Under the pieces are notes generated by a model. The model did not search any database and was not told where the DNA came from. It was given only the letters and a program-made list of their open reading frames with translations. A stretch of DNA of 27,882 nt from DATJPW01 sp035506215 (lineage in GTDB: Bacteria; Desulfobacterota; Desulfomonilia; Desulfomonilales; Desulfomonilaceae), in assembly GCA_035506215.1 (NCBI GenBank), contig DATJPW010000157.1:1-27882 (forward strand). Reading direction: 5' to 3'. A program made the position numbers and the translations under genes. This document shows, one piece after another, positions 13,639 to 21,805 of the stretch (its first letter is position 1; each line of letters begins with the position of its first letter).

Positions 13639-15423
13639 ATGAAAGATTCTATAGTCCAGGATTGGCCGTCTTCACGTGATCGGAAAACGACTTTTAAGCC
13701 GATCCTATTCGGCCGTTATTGCCTGATCGACAGGATATCCCAAGGCGGAATGTCCGATGTCTATCTTGCAAAGACGTTCGGTATTGGAGGATTTCAAAAG
13801 CCTTTAATTATTAAGAGACTTCTGCCTCAGTACTCGACCAAAGCTCGCTATGTGAAAAGGTTCCTGAATGAAGCAAAGACCCTGACACGCCTTAATCATT
13901 CAAACATCGTACAAATTTTTGATATGGGTCGCATCGATGGAGAGTATTACATAGCCCTGGAATATATCGAGGGTCGAAATGTGGCCTATCTTTTAGCCAA
14001 GGCAAAGAGAATAGGTCGCCCTGTCCCTATGGAATTCGCTCTGCACATCGCATTGGGGGTTGCCCAGGGCCTGAGTTACGCACATCAAAGAAAAGGGATC
14101 AACGGCGCAAATCTGATGCTGGTCCATCAGGATGTGAACTCTTTCAACGTAATGGTTTCTTATGAAGCTGAAGTGAAGATCATCGATTTCGGAATTGCTC
14201 GAATCTTTCTGGACAACAGCCCGGTTGAAGGGTTTCCTGTAGCCGGAAAGCTATTGTATTTCTCGCCTGAGCAGCTACAAAACAAATCGATAGATAGGCG
14301 GGTTGATATATATGGCACCGGCGTGCTCCTGTATGAGCTTTTGACCGGGGAGAGACTTATCGAGCACCAGGAAACAGTCAGCCAAACCGTCAGGACAATT
14401 CTCGAGATGGACATCCACGAGAAGGTTGACAAGAATGAAACGATCCCTTCTGAACTCAAATCTCCACTGATCCGGGCCATGGCCTTGAATCCTGATGATC
14501 GATACTCGTGGATAGAAGATTTTATCCTCGATCTCCGTAAAGTGATGCAACAGCGCGGGTTGAACACGGATCTCTCCAGTTTTTCAAAGTATATGAGAGA
14601 CAATTTTCGGCGAGAAATGGTGTTGGACAGTCGACGAATGCGCAAGTTGCTGACCTACCGACCCCTTGAAGGCTGGCCTGCTGCAAGTCGTGATGCCGGT
14701 GCAACCGGTGCGGGTCCATCTCATGAAACGCTTTCAATTCGCAAACTCCTCGATACCGCCTTGTCCGGTGAAAAGGTGGCCAGCGAATCGCTGGCTTTTG
14801 GCGAGATATCCTTGGAGCCTCTCACCTTTCCTGCCGGGAAGGCAATTTATCGCAAAGGCGATCCGGCCACACACATCTACCTGATTCAAAAGGGAAAAGT
14901 TAGAGTTTGGCTGGAAGTCGGTCGAGTGAAGAAGACTCTGGCTCTCCCGGGCGTGGGCGACTATTTCGGAGAGGCAGTACTGTTAGGAGACAATTACCGG
15001 TTTGAGTCCGCCGAGGCGGAAGAGGATTCCATCGTAATCCCCTTGGACCAGCAAACTTTCGAGAAGCTTGTCGGCGATAAGATAGCTCTTCGTGTAGTGC
15101 TGAATATTCTGTCCAGGCTTAGAGAAGTGAAATCAGTTGTCGAGAGTGATTTGTTAGGAGATTCTCTCTCGAGGCTCATTTACGGTCTGTTATTTTTTCA
15201 TCGTCGTTCATCGCACATAAGCGACCAGGGCATAGATTTAAGCGAATTAGCTGACCTGCTGAGGCTGGAAAACAAAGAACAGATAATGAAGTATTTGAAG
15301 AAGTTAGAAGAAGTCGAAATTGTCCGAATCAACGAAAACATGGTTCACATAAATGATTCTAGGAAGTTGGAAAACATGCTTAAGGCCCTTTCCGGGCGAG
15401 GGAAATTGATGTTGAAAGTGTAA
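13639..15423 (+). CDS. Ser/Thr protein kinase fused to cyclic-nucleotide-binding domain and C-terminal winged helix
   Basis: This 594-residue protein is predicted cytoplasmic; I see no membrane segment. The Hanks-type kinase covers about 24-305: glycine loop ISQGGMSDVYLA (33-44), ATP lysine Lys59, Glu78, catalytic loop HQDVNSFNVM (163-172, Asp165 and Asn170), DFG 183-185 and SPE 209-211. All key catalytic residues are present; HQD replaces HRD, so activation-loop phosphorylation may not be needed. Residues about 390-480 form a CNB domain, with FGEAVLLGDNYRFESAEA (443-460) as phosphate cassette including Arg454, so binding of cAMP or cGMP is possible. Residues 505-590 resemble the Crp-type winged helix (DLSELADLLRLENKEQIMKYLKKLEE), which could bind DNA or only contact proteins. 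The fusion is unusual and closes the GTPase cassette. The ribosome site is weak. Confidence 0.88.
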   Translation: MKDSIVQDWPSSRDRKTTFKPILFGRYCLIDRISQGGMSDVYLAKTFGIGGFQKPLIIKRLLPQYSTKARYVKRFLNEAKTLTRLNHSNIVQIFDMGRIDGEYYIALEYIEGRNVAYLLAKAKRIGRPVPMEFALHIALGVAQGLSYAHQRKGINGANLMLVHQDVNSFNVMVSYEAEVKIIDFGIARIFLDNSPVEGFPVAGKLLYFSPEQLQNKSIDRRVDIYGTGVLLYELLTGERLIEHQETVSQTVRTILEMDIHEKVDKNETIPSELKSPLIRAMALNPDDRYSWIEDFILDLRKVMQQRGLNTDLSSFSKYMRDNFRREMVLDSRRMRKLLTYRPLEGWPAASRDAGATGAGPSHETLSIRKLLDTALSGEKVASESLAFGEISLEPLTFPAGKAIYRKGDPATHIYLIQKGKVRVWLEVGRVKKTLALPGVGDYFGEAVLLGDNYRFESAEAEEDSIVIPLDQQTFEKLVGDKIALRVVLNILSRLREVKSVVESDLLGDSLSRLIYGLLFFHRRSSHISDQGIDLSELADLLRLENKEQIMKYLKKLEEVEIVRINENMVHINDSRKLENMLKALSGRGKLMLKV

Positions 15424-15453
15424 GTTCCCGTTCACTTTTTGAAACCAACCCGA

Positions 15454-17541
15454 TCAGACCACCGGACTTCTCATCAGCAAACCGAGAGCGTTTCGCGCTG
15501 CCTCGGCCAAAGTCGGCTCTTCGCTTTCCAGCGAGGCAATCTGACGCAAATGATCTGCAGTACGCAGGATCAGCATAGCCAGATCTCCCTCGTCTGCGTG
15601 AACGTTTCCGGTCAGTTCGTCCCAGTCGGCCTGCTGTGACCACAACAGAACCGAAGCCGCCGGCCAGAACATTGTTACAGGCACTTGAAAACCCCTGGCA
15701 ATCATTAGTTGCATTAAGGGCCTGAGTTGCTTCATCATTTTGTGGAATCTCTTCCACAGGGGCCGCACGTTCTGCCACAGATCTCTGCTTATAAAGCTCT
15801 CTTTATCTTTGTCCATCACAAATGGAGCGATCAGCGCCGCCAATTCCTCGGGATCCAATCGGTTAAACTCACCAGTCCGTATCAGCTCCGCTATCAAAAG
15901 AGGATGGTCTAATCTCAGCTTTGCGGCCCACTGACCGTCGTAGGTGGGAACGGCATTCTCGTCCAGATAACCCAACTCCAGAAGCAGGTCCAGGTGCCGG
16001 CGAAATTCTCCGATAAGCCTCTTTGTCTCCTTAGTGGCACGTCGAGGATTTTCATGAAATGATGCGAACGAGAGACCCAGAAGCCTATTGACGCCCGCGG
16101 GATCGTGGGAAAGCAGAAGATTCAGGACCATTGAGAAATTTGCAGCAATCTTTGATTGCAGTGGCTCGGGCGGGGATAGAAGGAGTTCATGCAGCAAAGA
16201 AACGTTCAAATACCTCCCTGGAACCACCAGTGTGAAACCGGCTTTATCCATCCCTCTCCTACCTGCCCTGCCCGTCATCTGGTGCAGGTCGGTGGCGGTC
16301 ATGTCTACAAAGGTGCGCCCGTCGAAACGGTCAGTCTGCACAATCACGACCGTTCGAGCCGGAAAATTCACGCCCGCGGCCACAGTAGAAGTGGAGAATA
16401 TTACTTCCAGATGTCCCTGAACCATCATCCTTTCGATCATCAGACGCCAAGCCGGCAACTGGCCTGCGTGATGCGATCCTGCTCGGCATTTCAGTAAGCG
16501 ATGCAACTGGCGCTGATTTCTCAGTTCCGGATACTCGGCCAAATGGGCCTTGACTGCCTCTTCAAAACCATTTTCTTGACGACCCGTAGGCGAAGGCAAG
16601 AGCGTCTCCAAGGCCCTGTCGCAATCAGATCTGGATTTCAGAAATATTATTGCCGGCAAAAGATTCGATTCTCGCAGTGTCTCCACAATTGCATTGATAT
16701 CGGAAGAATCTCGTGTTGCGAACCTCTTTCGGTCCTTTTGTGCTTTTGCGTAAGCCGCTGCAAGCGGATGCAAACGTTTGCCGAGAAAGAAAGGCGTCAG
16801 GATACCTTCCGGATTCCTAAAGAGAACATGCAACGGAACCGGCCGAACCTCGGAATATACCACCTTGCATGTAGTCCCCCGGATATGGGTGAGCCAAGAA
16901 GCAACCGTTGCTGCGTTAGAAATAGTAGCCGACAGCAAAAGGAGTCGCACGCGAGCAGGTAAGTAAATCGAGACCTCCTCCCAGACCACTCCTCGATCCG
17001 GATCGCCCAGATAATGAGCTTCATCCAGTATGACCAGATCCAACTCAAGATCGACTCCGGTCTGCATGGCATCGTAGAGTTGATTACGGAGTATTTCGGT
17101 GGTCCCGACGATTACCGGTGCGTCGGCATTCTCTTTTCGGTCTCCGGTGAGAATTCCTACCCGCTCGGGACCGAGCGCTTGGCTGAATTCCTCATATTTT
17201 GCATTGGACAGAGCTTTTAACGGGGTGGCGTACCAGATACCGCATCCGCGGGAAAGATATGCTTTGGTTGCTTCCAGAGCTATCCATGTCTTTCCAGACC
17301 CTGTCGGCGCACTTACTAGGACGTCCTCTCTCAGGATCCTGTTTAAAGATTCAACCTGAAAGGGGTCCGGCGCAAAAGGAGCGGGTTCAGGAGAACCAAT
17401 TTCCGCAAGTAGGCGAAGTGCTTCCCTGTTAATCCGCAGGGCCCTGGGTTGTTCCAACCGGATCTCTCGGAACCGCTTTTTGCCGTTTATATGGCGACGA
17501 CTTTTGAAAGAAGATGACTTTCTGGGTTTAAGTGATTTCAT
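15454..17541 (-). CDS. Ski2-like DExH-box helicase
   Basis: A superfamily 2 helicase of 695 residues. Seen (numbered from this start): Walker A APTGSGKT (78-85), DEAH (173-176), SAT (204-206), AAGVNFPARTV and QMTGRAGRRGMD (421-432), the last being the Ski2/Mtr4 form of motif VI. The C-terminal third is helical and resembles the DSHCT-type region of that group. Bacterial members probably remodel RNA or DNA; the target here is unknown. The frame is open to a TTG at 17580, but ATG 17541 is more likely as start; neither has a good ribosome site. The N-terminus is very basic (KPRKSSSFKSRRHINGKKR), apt for nucleic acid binding. It ends 30 bp from the kinase gene, tail to tail, and is divergent from arsC. 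Confidence 0.88.
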   Translation of the reverse strand: MKSLKPRKSSSFKSRRHINGKKRFREIRLEQPRALRINREALRLLAEIGSPEPAPFAPDPFQVESLNRILREDVLVSAPTGSGKTWIALEATKAYLSRGCGIWYATPLKALSNAKYEEFSQALGPERVGILTGDRKENADAPVIVGTTEILRNQLYDAMQTGVDLELDLVILDEAHYLGDPDRGVVWEEVSIYLPARVRLLLLSATISNAATVASWLTHIRGTTCKVVYSEVRPVPLHVLFRNPEGILTPFFLGKRLHPLAAAYAKAQKDRKRFATRDSSDINAIVETLRESNLLPAIIFLKSRSDCDRALETLLPSPTGRQENGFEEAVKAHLAEYPELRNQRQLHRLLKCRAGSHHAGQLPAWRLMIERMMVQGHLEVIFSTSTVAAGVNFPARTVVIVQTDRFDGRTFVDMTATDLHQMTGRAGRRGMDKAGFTLVVPGRYLNVSLLHELLLSPPEPLQSKIAANFSMVLNLLLSHDPAGVNRLLGLSFASFHENPRRATKETKRLIGEFRRHLDLLLELGYLDENAVPTYDGQWAAKLRLDHPLLIAELIRTGEFNRLDPEELAALIAPFVMDKDKESFISRDLWQNVRPLWKRFHKMMKQLRPLMQLMIARGFQVPVTMFWPAASVLLWSQQADWDELTGNVHADEGDLAMLILRTADHLRQIASLESEEPTLAEAARNALGLLMRSPVV

Positions 17542-17950
17542 ATCTGCTGAGAGATTATCCTCGGCTATGAAATATGGCAAGTCCGACTTGGTACCCTATT
17601 TCACAAATTCGATGATTATTCTTATTCGTCGTATTACATATGGTTGTAAGATTTCAATGGACTGGAATACTGCGTTATTTGTGCGTTGCGGTTCGTAATC
17701 CATCGCAATCAGAGTCCTTCTCGAAACACCTTACTACATTAGGTGTGCATTTAAAGGTTGTAACCAATCGGTGCCTTGAATTTTTAAGGACCTTAATTCG
17801 CCTTTTTCGCTCGAGAATCAGCGCATGCAATAGCTTTGGCCATCCTAACTTCTTTCTAATGCTACGCTAACACGTAACATACAAATAAGATGAAAACTTG
17901 ATATCCAAAAGCCTGACACTCATTGAGGGGGGAGACATGAAGTCGGAGTT
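17542..17950. other. 409-bp AT-rich divergent region between helicase and arsC genes
   Basis: No supported gene. Two inverted repeats stand out: ACACCT (17726-17731) / AGGTGT (17741-17746) with a nine-base spacer, and TTAAGG A CCTTAA at 17784-17796. They are candidate operators for arsC or the helicase. I could not find a convincing -35/-10 pair or a Pho box (two CTGTCAT-like repeats 11 bp apart). Confidence 0.4.
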
Positions 17951-17954
17951 ATGA
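17937..17954 (+). other. Possible five-codon leader ORF overlapping the arsC start
   Basis: ATG at 17937 follows a strong purine block (GGGGGGAG at 17927-17934) and encodes MKSEL, stopping at TGA 17952-17954. The arsC ATG (17951-17953) overlaps that stop as ATGA. Translation of arsC may therefore depend on termination of this mini-cistron. Confidence 0.35.
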
Positions 17955-18406
17955 CAACGAATGGAAAACGGCTGAAAATCCTCTTCTTGTGCACGGGAAA
18001 CTCGTGCCGAAGCCAGATGGCGGAGGGATGGGCTCGTCATTTGAAGAGCGATTTTATAGAAGCTTTTTCCGCCGGCATCGAGAAGCATAGCGTCGATCCT
18101 CTAGCGGTACAGGTCATGGCGGAATCGGGTGTGGACATCTCCTCTCACCGGTCCAAGTTGATTGATGAGCTGGAGGAGAAAGATTTTGATTATGTAATAA
18201 CCCTTTGTCACAAAGCGAGAGAGAGTTGCCCCGTGTTCCCCGGGCATGGGGTATCCCTCCACATGGGTTTTGAGGACCCTCCGGAGTTGGCCGGGAATGC
18301 CAAATCTAACGAGCAAAAGCTTTCCCATTATCGCAGGATAAGGGATGAAATAAGAAAGTTCGTCGAGGGCTTGCCCGAAACGCTCCCCACTTCAGAGGGA
18401 AAATAA
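17951..18406 (+). CDS. arsC: Arsenate reductase, low-molecular-weight phosphatase / thioredoxin type
   Basis: ArsC reduces arsenate to arsenite in the cytoplasm with electrons from thioredoxin. This 151-residue protein has the nucleophile loop CTGNSCRS (Cys14, Cys19, Arg20) and a second pair Cys86 and Cys93 (LCHKARESCP). The spacing 14-19-86-93 equals that of Staphylococcus aureus ArsC (10-15-82-89) shifted by four, so the full thiol relay is present. The acid-base Asp109 stands in FEDPPE. A plain protein-tyrosine phosphatase is less likely because of these cysteines. The start ATG has GGAG only two bases ahead, and a stronger site serves an upstream mini-ORF. It is placed 138 bp before phoB on the same strand, linking arsenate defence to phosphate uptake. 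No arsenite exporter gene is present here. Confidence 0.9.
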   Translation: MTTNGKRLKILFLCTGNSCRSQMAEGWARHLKSDFIEAFSAGIEKHSVDPLAVQVMAESGVDISSHRSKLIDELEEKDFDYVITLCHKARESCPVFPGHGVSLHMGFEDPPELAGNAKSNEQKLSHYRRIRDEIRKFVEGLPETLPTSEGK

Positions 18407-18544
18407 TGGCTGCCGGTTACTTGACTTTCAGCGGCATCGGTGTAAGAAGCGTTTTAGAGTAAATATCGGGCGGTCTCCCCCATAAGAGCAGGATATCTCA
18501 GTATGTGTCAATTCGATTCTAAGTCATCCAAGCAGTAGACTAAC
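18407..18544 (+). promoter_or_regulatory. arsC-phoB intergenic gap
   Basis: These 138 bp should hold the phoB promoter if arsC and phoB are not one transcript. TGTCA near 18506 and GTCAT near 18523 recall Pho-box halves but are 16-17 bp apart, not 11. No terminator hairpin and no strong ribosome site are visible. Confidence 0.25.
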
Positions 18545-19231
18545 ATGGCTAAAGAAAAAATTCTTGTGGTGGACGATGAGGAAGACATCCTCGAACTGAT
18601 CACGTATAATCTCGTCAAGGAAGGTTACCAAGTAATAGACGCAGTCTCGGGCGAGCTGGCTTTGTCGAAGGCAAAGCAACATGAGCCTGACCTGATTCTT
18701 TTGGATCTGATGCTCCCGGGACTTGACGGACTGGACGTGTATCGCGAATTGAAGAAGAATCCAGGCACGAACCAGATTCCGGTAATTATCGTTACTGCAA
18801 AGACCGAAGATGCAGACATAATTACAGGACTCGAACTAGGGTCTGATGATTATGTTACCAAACCCTTCAGTCCTAAGGTTTTACTGGCTCGGATCAAGGC
18901 TGTTCTTCGAAGGAAAAAACACGAAGAGGTTGAAGAATATCCCATTCTGAGAATACATGATCTCACCATAAATCCTGTTCGCCATGAAGTCTTGGTCAAG
19001 GACGAGCCCAAGCCACTTACAGCGACCGAGTTCAAAATCCTGTATTTCTTGGCGCGACGGCCCGGCTGGGTGTTCTCGAGAGACCAGATAATCAGTTCAG
19101 TAAAAGGTGAGGACTATCCGGTCACGGATCGTTCCGTTGACGTACAAATTGTCGGTTTGCGCAAGAAACTTGGGGACGCTGGGGGTTGCATCGAAACCGT
19201 AAGAGGAGTTGGTTATAGATTTAAGGAATGA
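18545..19231 (+). CDS. phoB: Phosphate regulon response regulator PhoB
   Basis: A 228-residue OmpR/PhoB-class regulator. The receiver domain (1-120) has the acidic pocket Asp10-Asp11, phospho-acceptor Asp54 (LLDLMLPGLDG), Thr84 and Lys106. The C-terminal winged helix (about 132-226) shows LTATEFKILYFLARRPGWVFSR and DRSVDVQIVGLRKKLG, close to PhoB. When phosphorylated by PhoR it should activate pst and other Pho genes. The stop is three bases before the phoR ATG. The ribosome site at the ATG is weak. The 138-bp gap after arsC carries no clear Pho box. Calling it PhoB and not another family member rests on the phoR-phoU-pst neighbours. Confidence 0.93.
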   Translation: MAKEKILVVDDEEDILELITYNLVKEGYQVIDAVSGELALSKAKQHEPDLILLDLMLPGLDGLDVYRELKKNPGTNQIPVIIVTAKTEDADIITGLELGSDDYVTKPFSPKVLLARIKAVLRRKKHEEVEEYPILRIHDLTINPVRHEVLVKDEPKPLTATEFKILYFLARRPGWVFSRDQIISSVKGEDYPVTDRSVDVQIVGLRKKLGDAGGCIETVRGVGYRFKE

Positions 19232-19234
19232 GCG

Positions 19235-21016
19235 ATGCAGAAACGACGGAGCCTTTTCTGGCACCTCTATTTTCCCTATCTTATAACCGCCTTTGTCTGC
19301 CTTGTAGCAATCTCCTGGTATATGGCCCGTCTTGTGACGGAAGTCAGCCACGAAGAAGATTTGGCCGATCTCAAAGCCCAGGCGATAATACTCCAGAAGT
19401 TCATCGGACAAAATTTCTCCGAAGAGCAATTTGGCAAAATTGATAGCCTACTCAGAGAGATGGCGCCGAGCACAGGGACTCGTTTGTCGGTCGTATTGCC
19501 GTCCGGAAAAATCGTTGCTGATTCTCAGGAAGATGTATCCCGTTTGGACAATATTTCAAGCCGGCCCGAAATCAGAGAAGCCTTAAAAGGTAAGCCGGCC
19601 GCAGCCACGAGACATGACTTCGATCTAAATGCTCAATGGTCCTACGTGGCTGTTCCGTTGATAATCAATGGGGAAATTGCGGGGGCTGTAAGAAGTGCAA
19701 TGCCGGTCTCTGGTGGGCCTTCCGGCTTGCCTAGAATGCGCACACTCATAATTGTCGGAGGACTGGCAATAGCCGTTTTGTTGGCCTGCGCCAGCTTGTA
19801 TGTCTCTCGTCGGATAAACCGCCCTGTATGGGAACTTAGGACGGGGGTGGCGAGATTTTCCGGCGGCGACTTGAGGCGCGGAATAGATGTGGGTGACTGG
19901 GCGGAATTCGGGGCTGTGGCGGATGCTGCATATTCGATGGCTGCCGACTTACATAATCGCCTGAAGACAGTAACCGAGCAACGCAATGAACTGGAAGCGG
20001 TCCTTTCGAGTATGGTGGAAGCGGTATTCGTCTTCGACACCGATGAGCGGATTATCAGAGTTAATCGAGCGGCCGAGCGGCTTTTTCAAATTAACGAGGC
20101 ACAGGTCCGGGGAAGGAGCGTGCAGGAAACTATCCGAAATAGGGAGCTGCATCGATTCGTGGCCGCGACTCTCTCCAGTGAAGAAAACGGTGGTGAACAG
20201 GACATTGTCATTTTCGGCGACCCGGACATTTTCTTGCAAGCCCACGCCGTGACGCTTCTGGATGCTCAGGACCAAAAAATAGGCGCTCTGGTCGTCCTGA
20301 ACGATGTGACCCGTCTAAAAACCTTGGAAAATATTCGTCGTGATTTTGTGGCAAATGTTTCGCATGAACTTAAAACGCCCATAACTTCTATTAAAGGATT
20401 TCTGGAGACCCTGAAAGAAGGAGCCATAAAAGAACCGGAAAATGCGGAACGATTCTTGGACATCTCAATAAGGCACACTCAGCGCCTCGACACTATCATA
20501 GAGGACCTCCTCAGCCTGTCCAGAATCGAGCGACAAAGTGAGAGAGGAGAAATTACTCTCGAAGAAAAACCTCTCAAAGACGTCATTGAAGCCGTTGGTC
20601 GAGCCTGTCTCACAGCCGCTCGAAATAAGAATATAGCTCTGGAGTGCAAGATTGAAGATGGTTTGTCGGCAAAGTTTAGCAGTACACTTCTCGAACAAGC
20701 TCTAGTAAACTTGGTTGACAACGCCATAAAATATAGTGAGCCGGAAAAGAAAGTGGAAGTGACTGCGAAAAAAGAGAAAGACGAGATTATCATTACGGTT
20801 CGGGACCAAGGATGCGGGATTCCCAAGGAGCATCTCCAGCGAATATTTGAAAGATTTTATCGCGTGGACAAAGGACGAAGCCGCAAGGAAGGCGGAACGG
20901 GCCTCGGTCTGGCCATTGTAAAACATGTGGTCAACGCGCACCGGGGTCACGTTAGCGTCGAGAGTTCACCGGGTCGTGGGAGCGCTTTCTCCATACACCT
21001 GCCGGTTACTAAGTAG
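19235..21016 (+). CDS. phoR: Phosphate regulon sensor histidine kinase PhoR
   Basis: A 593-residue membrane kinase that phosphorylates PhoB when phosphate is scarce. It has two membrane helices (about 12-31 and 169-190) flanking a periplasmic region of about 135 residues, then HAMP (190-243), PAS (about 250-360), the dimerisation domain with His377 in SHELKTP, and an ATPase domain with NLVDNAIKYS (492-501), DQGCGIP (524-530) and GGTGLGL (553-559). It resembles the Gram-positive and deltaproteobacterial PhoR type with an extracytoplasmic sensor, whereas E. coli PhoR lacks a large one. AAGGA lies about eight bases upstream of the ATG. It follows phoB by three bases and precedes phoU by 79 bp. 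Confidence 0.93.
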   Translation: MQKRRSLFWHLYFPYLITAFVCLVAISWYMARLVTEVSHEEDLADLKAQAIILQKFIGQNFSEEQFGKIDSLLREMAPSTGTRLSVVLPSGKIVADSQEDVSRLDNISSRPEIREALKGKPAAATRHDFDLNAQWSYVAVPLIINGEIAGAVRSAMPVSGGPSGLPRMRTLIIVGGLAIAVLLACASLYVSRRINRPVWELRTGVARFSGGDLRRGIDVGDWAEFGAVADAAYSMAADLHNRLKTVTEQRNELEAVLSSMVEAVFVFDTDERIIRVNRAAERLFQINEAQVRGRSVQETIRNRELHRFVAATLSSEENGGEQDIVIFGDPDIFLQAHAVTLLDAQDQKIGALVVLNDVTRLKTLENIRRDFVANVSHELKTPITSIKGFLETLKEGAIKEPENAERFLDISIRHTQRLDTIIEDLLSLSRIERQSERGEITLEEKPLKDVIEAVGRACLTAARNKNIALECKIEDGLSAKFSSTLLEQALVNLVDNAIKYSEPEKKVEVTAKKEKDEIIITVRDQGCGIPKEHLQRIFERFYRVDKGRSRKEGGTGLGLAIVKHVVNAHRGHVSVESSPGRGSAFSIHLPVTK

Positions 21017-21095
21017 AATCGGAGAAAGATTTTGGCAATTACTATAACAACCTTGATGTGGAACGCTGAATCGGGCATGCGAAGGGAGTTAATGT

Positions 21096-21776
21096 ATGAT
21101 GCGAATCAGACTCAGGGGCGATATTGAGAAACTGAAAAAAAGAGTCGCATCCCTGGCCGCGTTGGTGGAAGAGCGATTTCGCATGGCGGTGAGGGCGTTG
21201 GAGGTCAAGGATCCGTGGATGGCGGAACAGGTTATTGCAGGGGACCTTGTCATAGACCACGAGGAAGTCGATATCGAGGAGGAATGTCTGAAGATCTTGG
21301 CGTTGCACCAGCCTGTGGCAGACGATCTGCGGTTCATAATAGCAGTACTGAAAATGAATAACGATTTAGAACGAATAGGGGATTTGGCCGCAAATATCGC
21401 CCAACAGGCTCGTACCATCGCCTCCAGCGATGATCGAATTCAAGTCCCTTTTGAATACTTTATCATGGCGCAGAAGGCCCAGGAAATGCTGAGAAAGAGC
21501 CTCGATTCATTAGTCAACGTGGACGTCAATCTAGCCTATCAGGTTTGCGCCACGGACGACGAAGTCGATCACATGAAGTATGCTATGCAGGACGAGTTTT
21601 CGAGAGAAGCGGTAAAGAATCAGGTAAATATTGAGTCGTTGGTCAATCTCTTCCTGATTTCGCGGCATTTGGAACGCATCGCGGACCATGCCACTAATAT
21701 TGCCGAAGATGTGATCTACATGATAACCGGCCGGATTCATCGGCACGGCCGACGTGGACCAACCGAATCACCATGA
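21096..21776 (+). CDS. phoU: Phosphate transport regulator PhoU
   Basis: PhoU tells PhoR about the state of the PstSCAB transporter and limits phosphate uptake; it acts at the inner membrane face. The 226-residue helical protein shows the two PhoU metal-binding repeats: NNDLERIGDLAANIAQQA near 88-105 and SRHLERIADHATNIAEDV near 189-206. Length is usual (about 215-240). The start is ATG 21096 (followed by another ATG) with GAAGGGAG about eight bases upstream. It ends 29 bp from the 3' end of pstB, which is on the other strand, so the phoBRU and pst transcripts run into each other. No terminator is seen in that gap. Confidence 0.95.
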   Translation: MMRIRLRGDIEKLKKRVASLAALVEERFRMAVRALEVKDPWMAEQVIAGDLVIDHEEVDIEEECLKILALHQPVADDLRFIIAVLKMNNDLERIGDLAANIAQQARTIASSDDRIQVPFEYFIMAQKAQEMLRKSLDSLVNVDVNLAYQVCATDDEVDHMKYAMQDEFSREAVKNQVNIESLVNLFLISRHLERIADHATNIAEDVIYMITGRIHRHGRRGPTESP

Positions 21777-21805
21777 ATGACATTGGTTGATTACAGTCAG
21801 GAAGT

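Noticed and set aside
17542..17580. TTG start 13 codons upstream for the helicase
   Set aside because: No ribosome site; ATG at 17541 is the simpler start, though the longer form cannot be excluded.
18500..18544. Pho box ahead of phoB
   Set aside because: TGTCA and GTCAT occur but with 16-17 bp spacing instead of 11 bp, and the rest of the consensus is missing.
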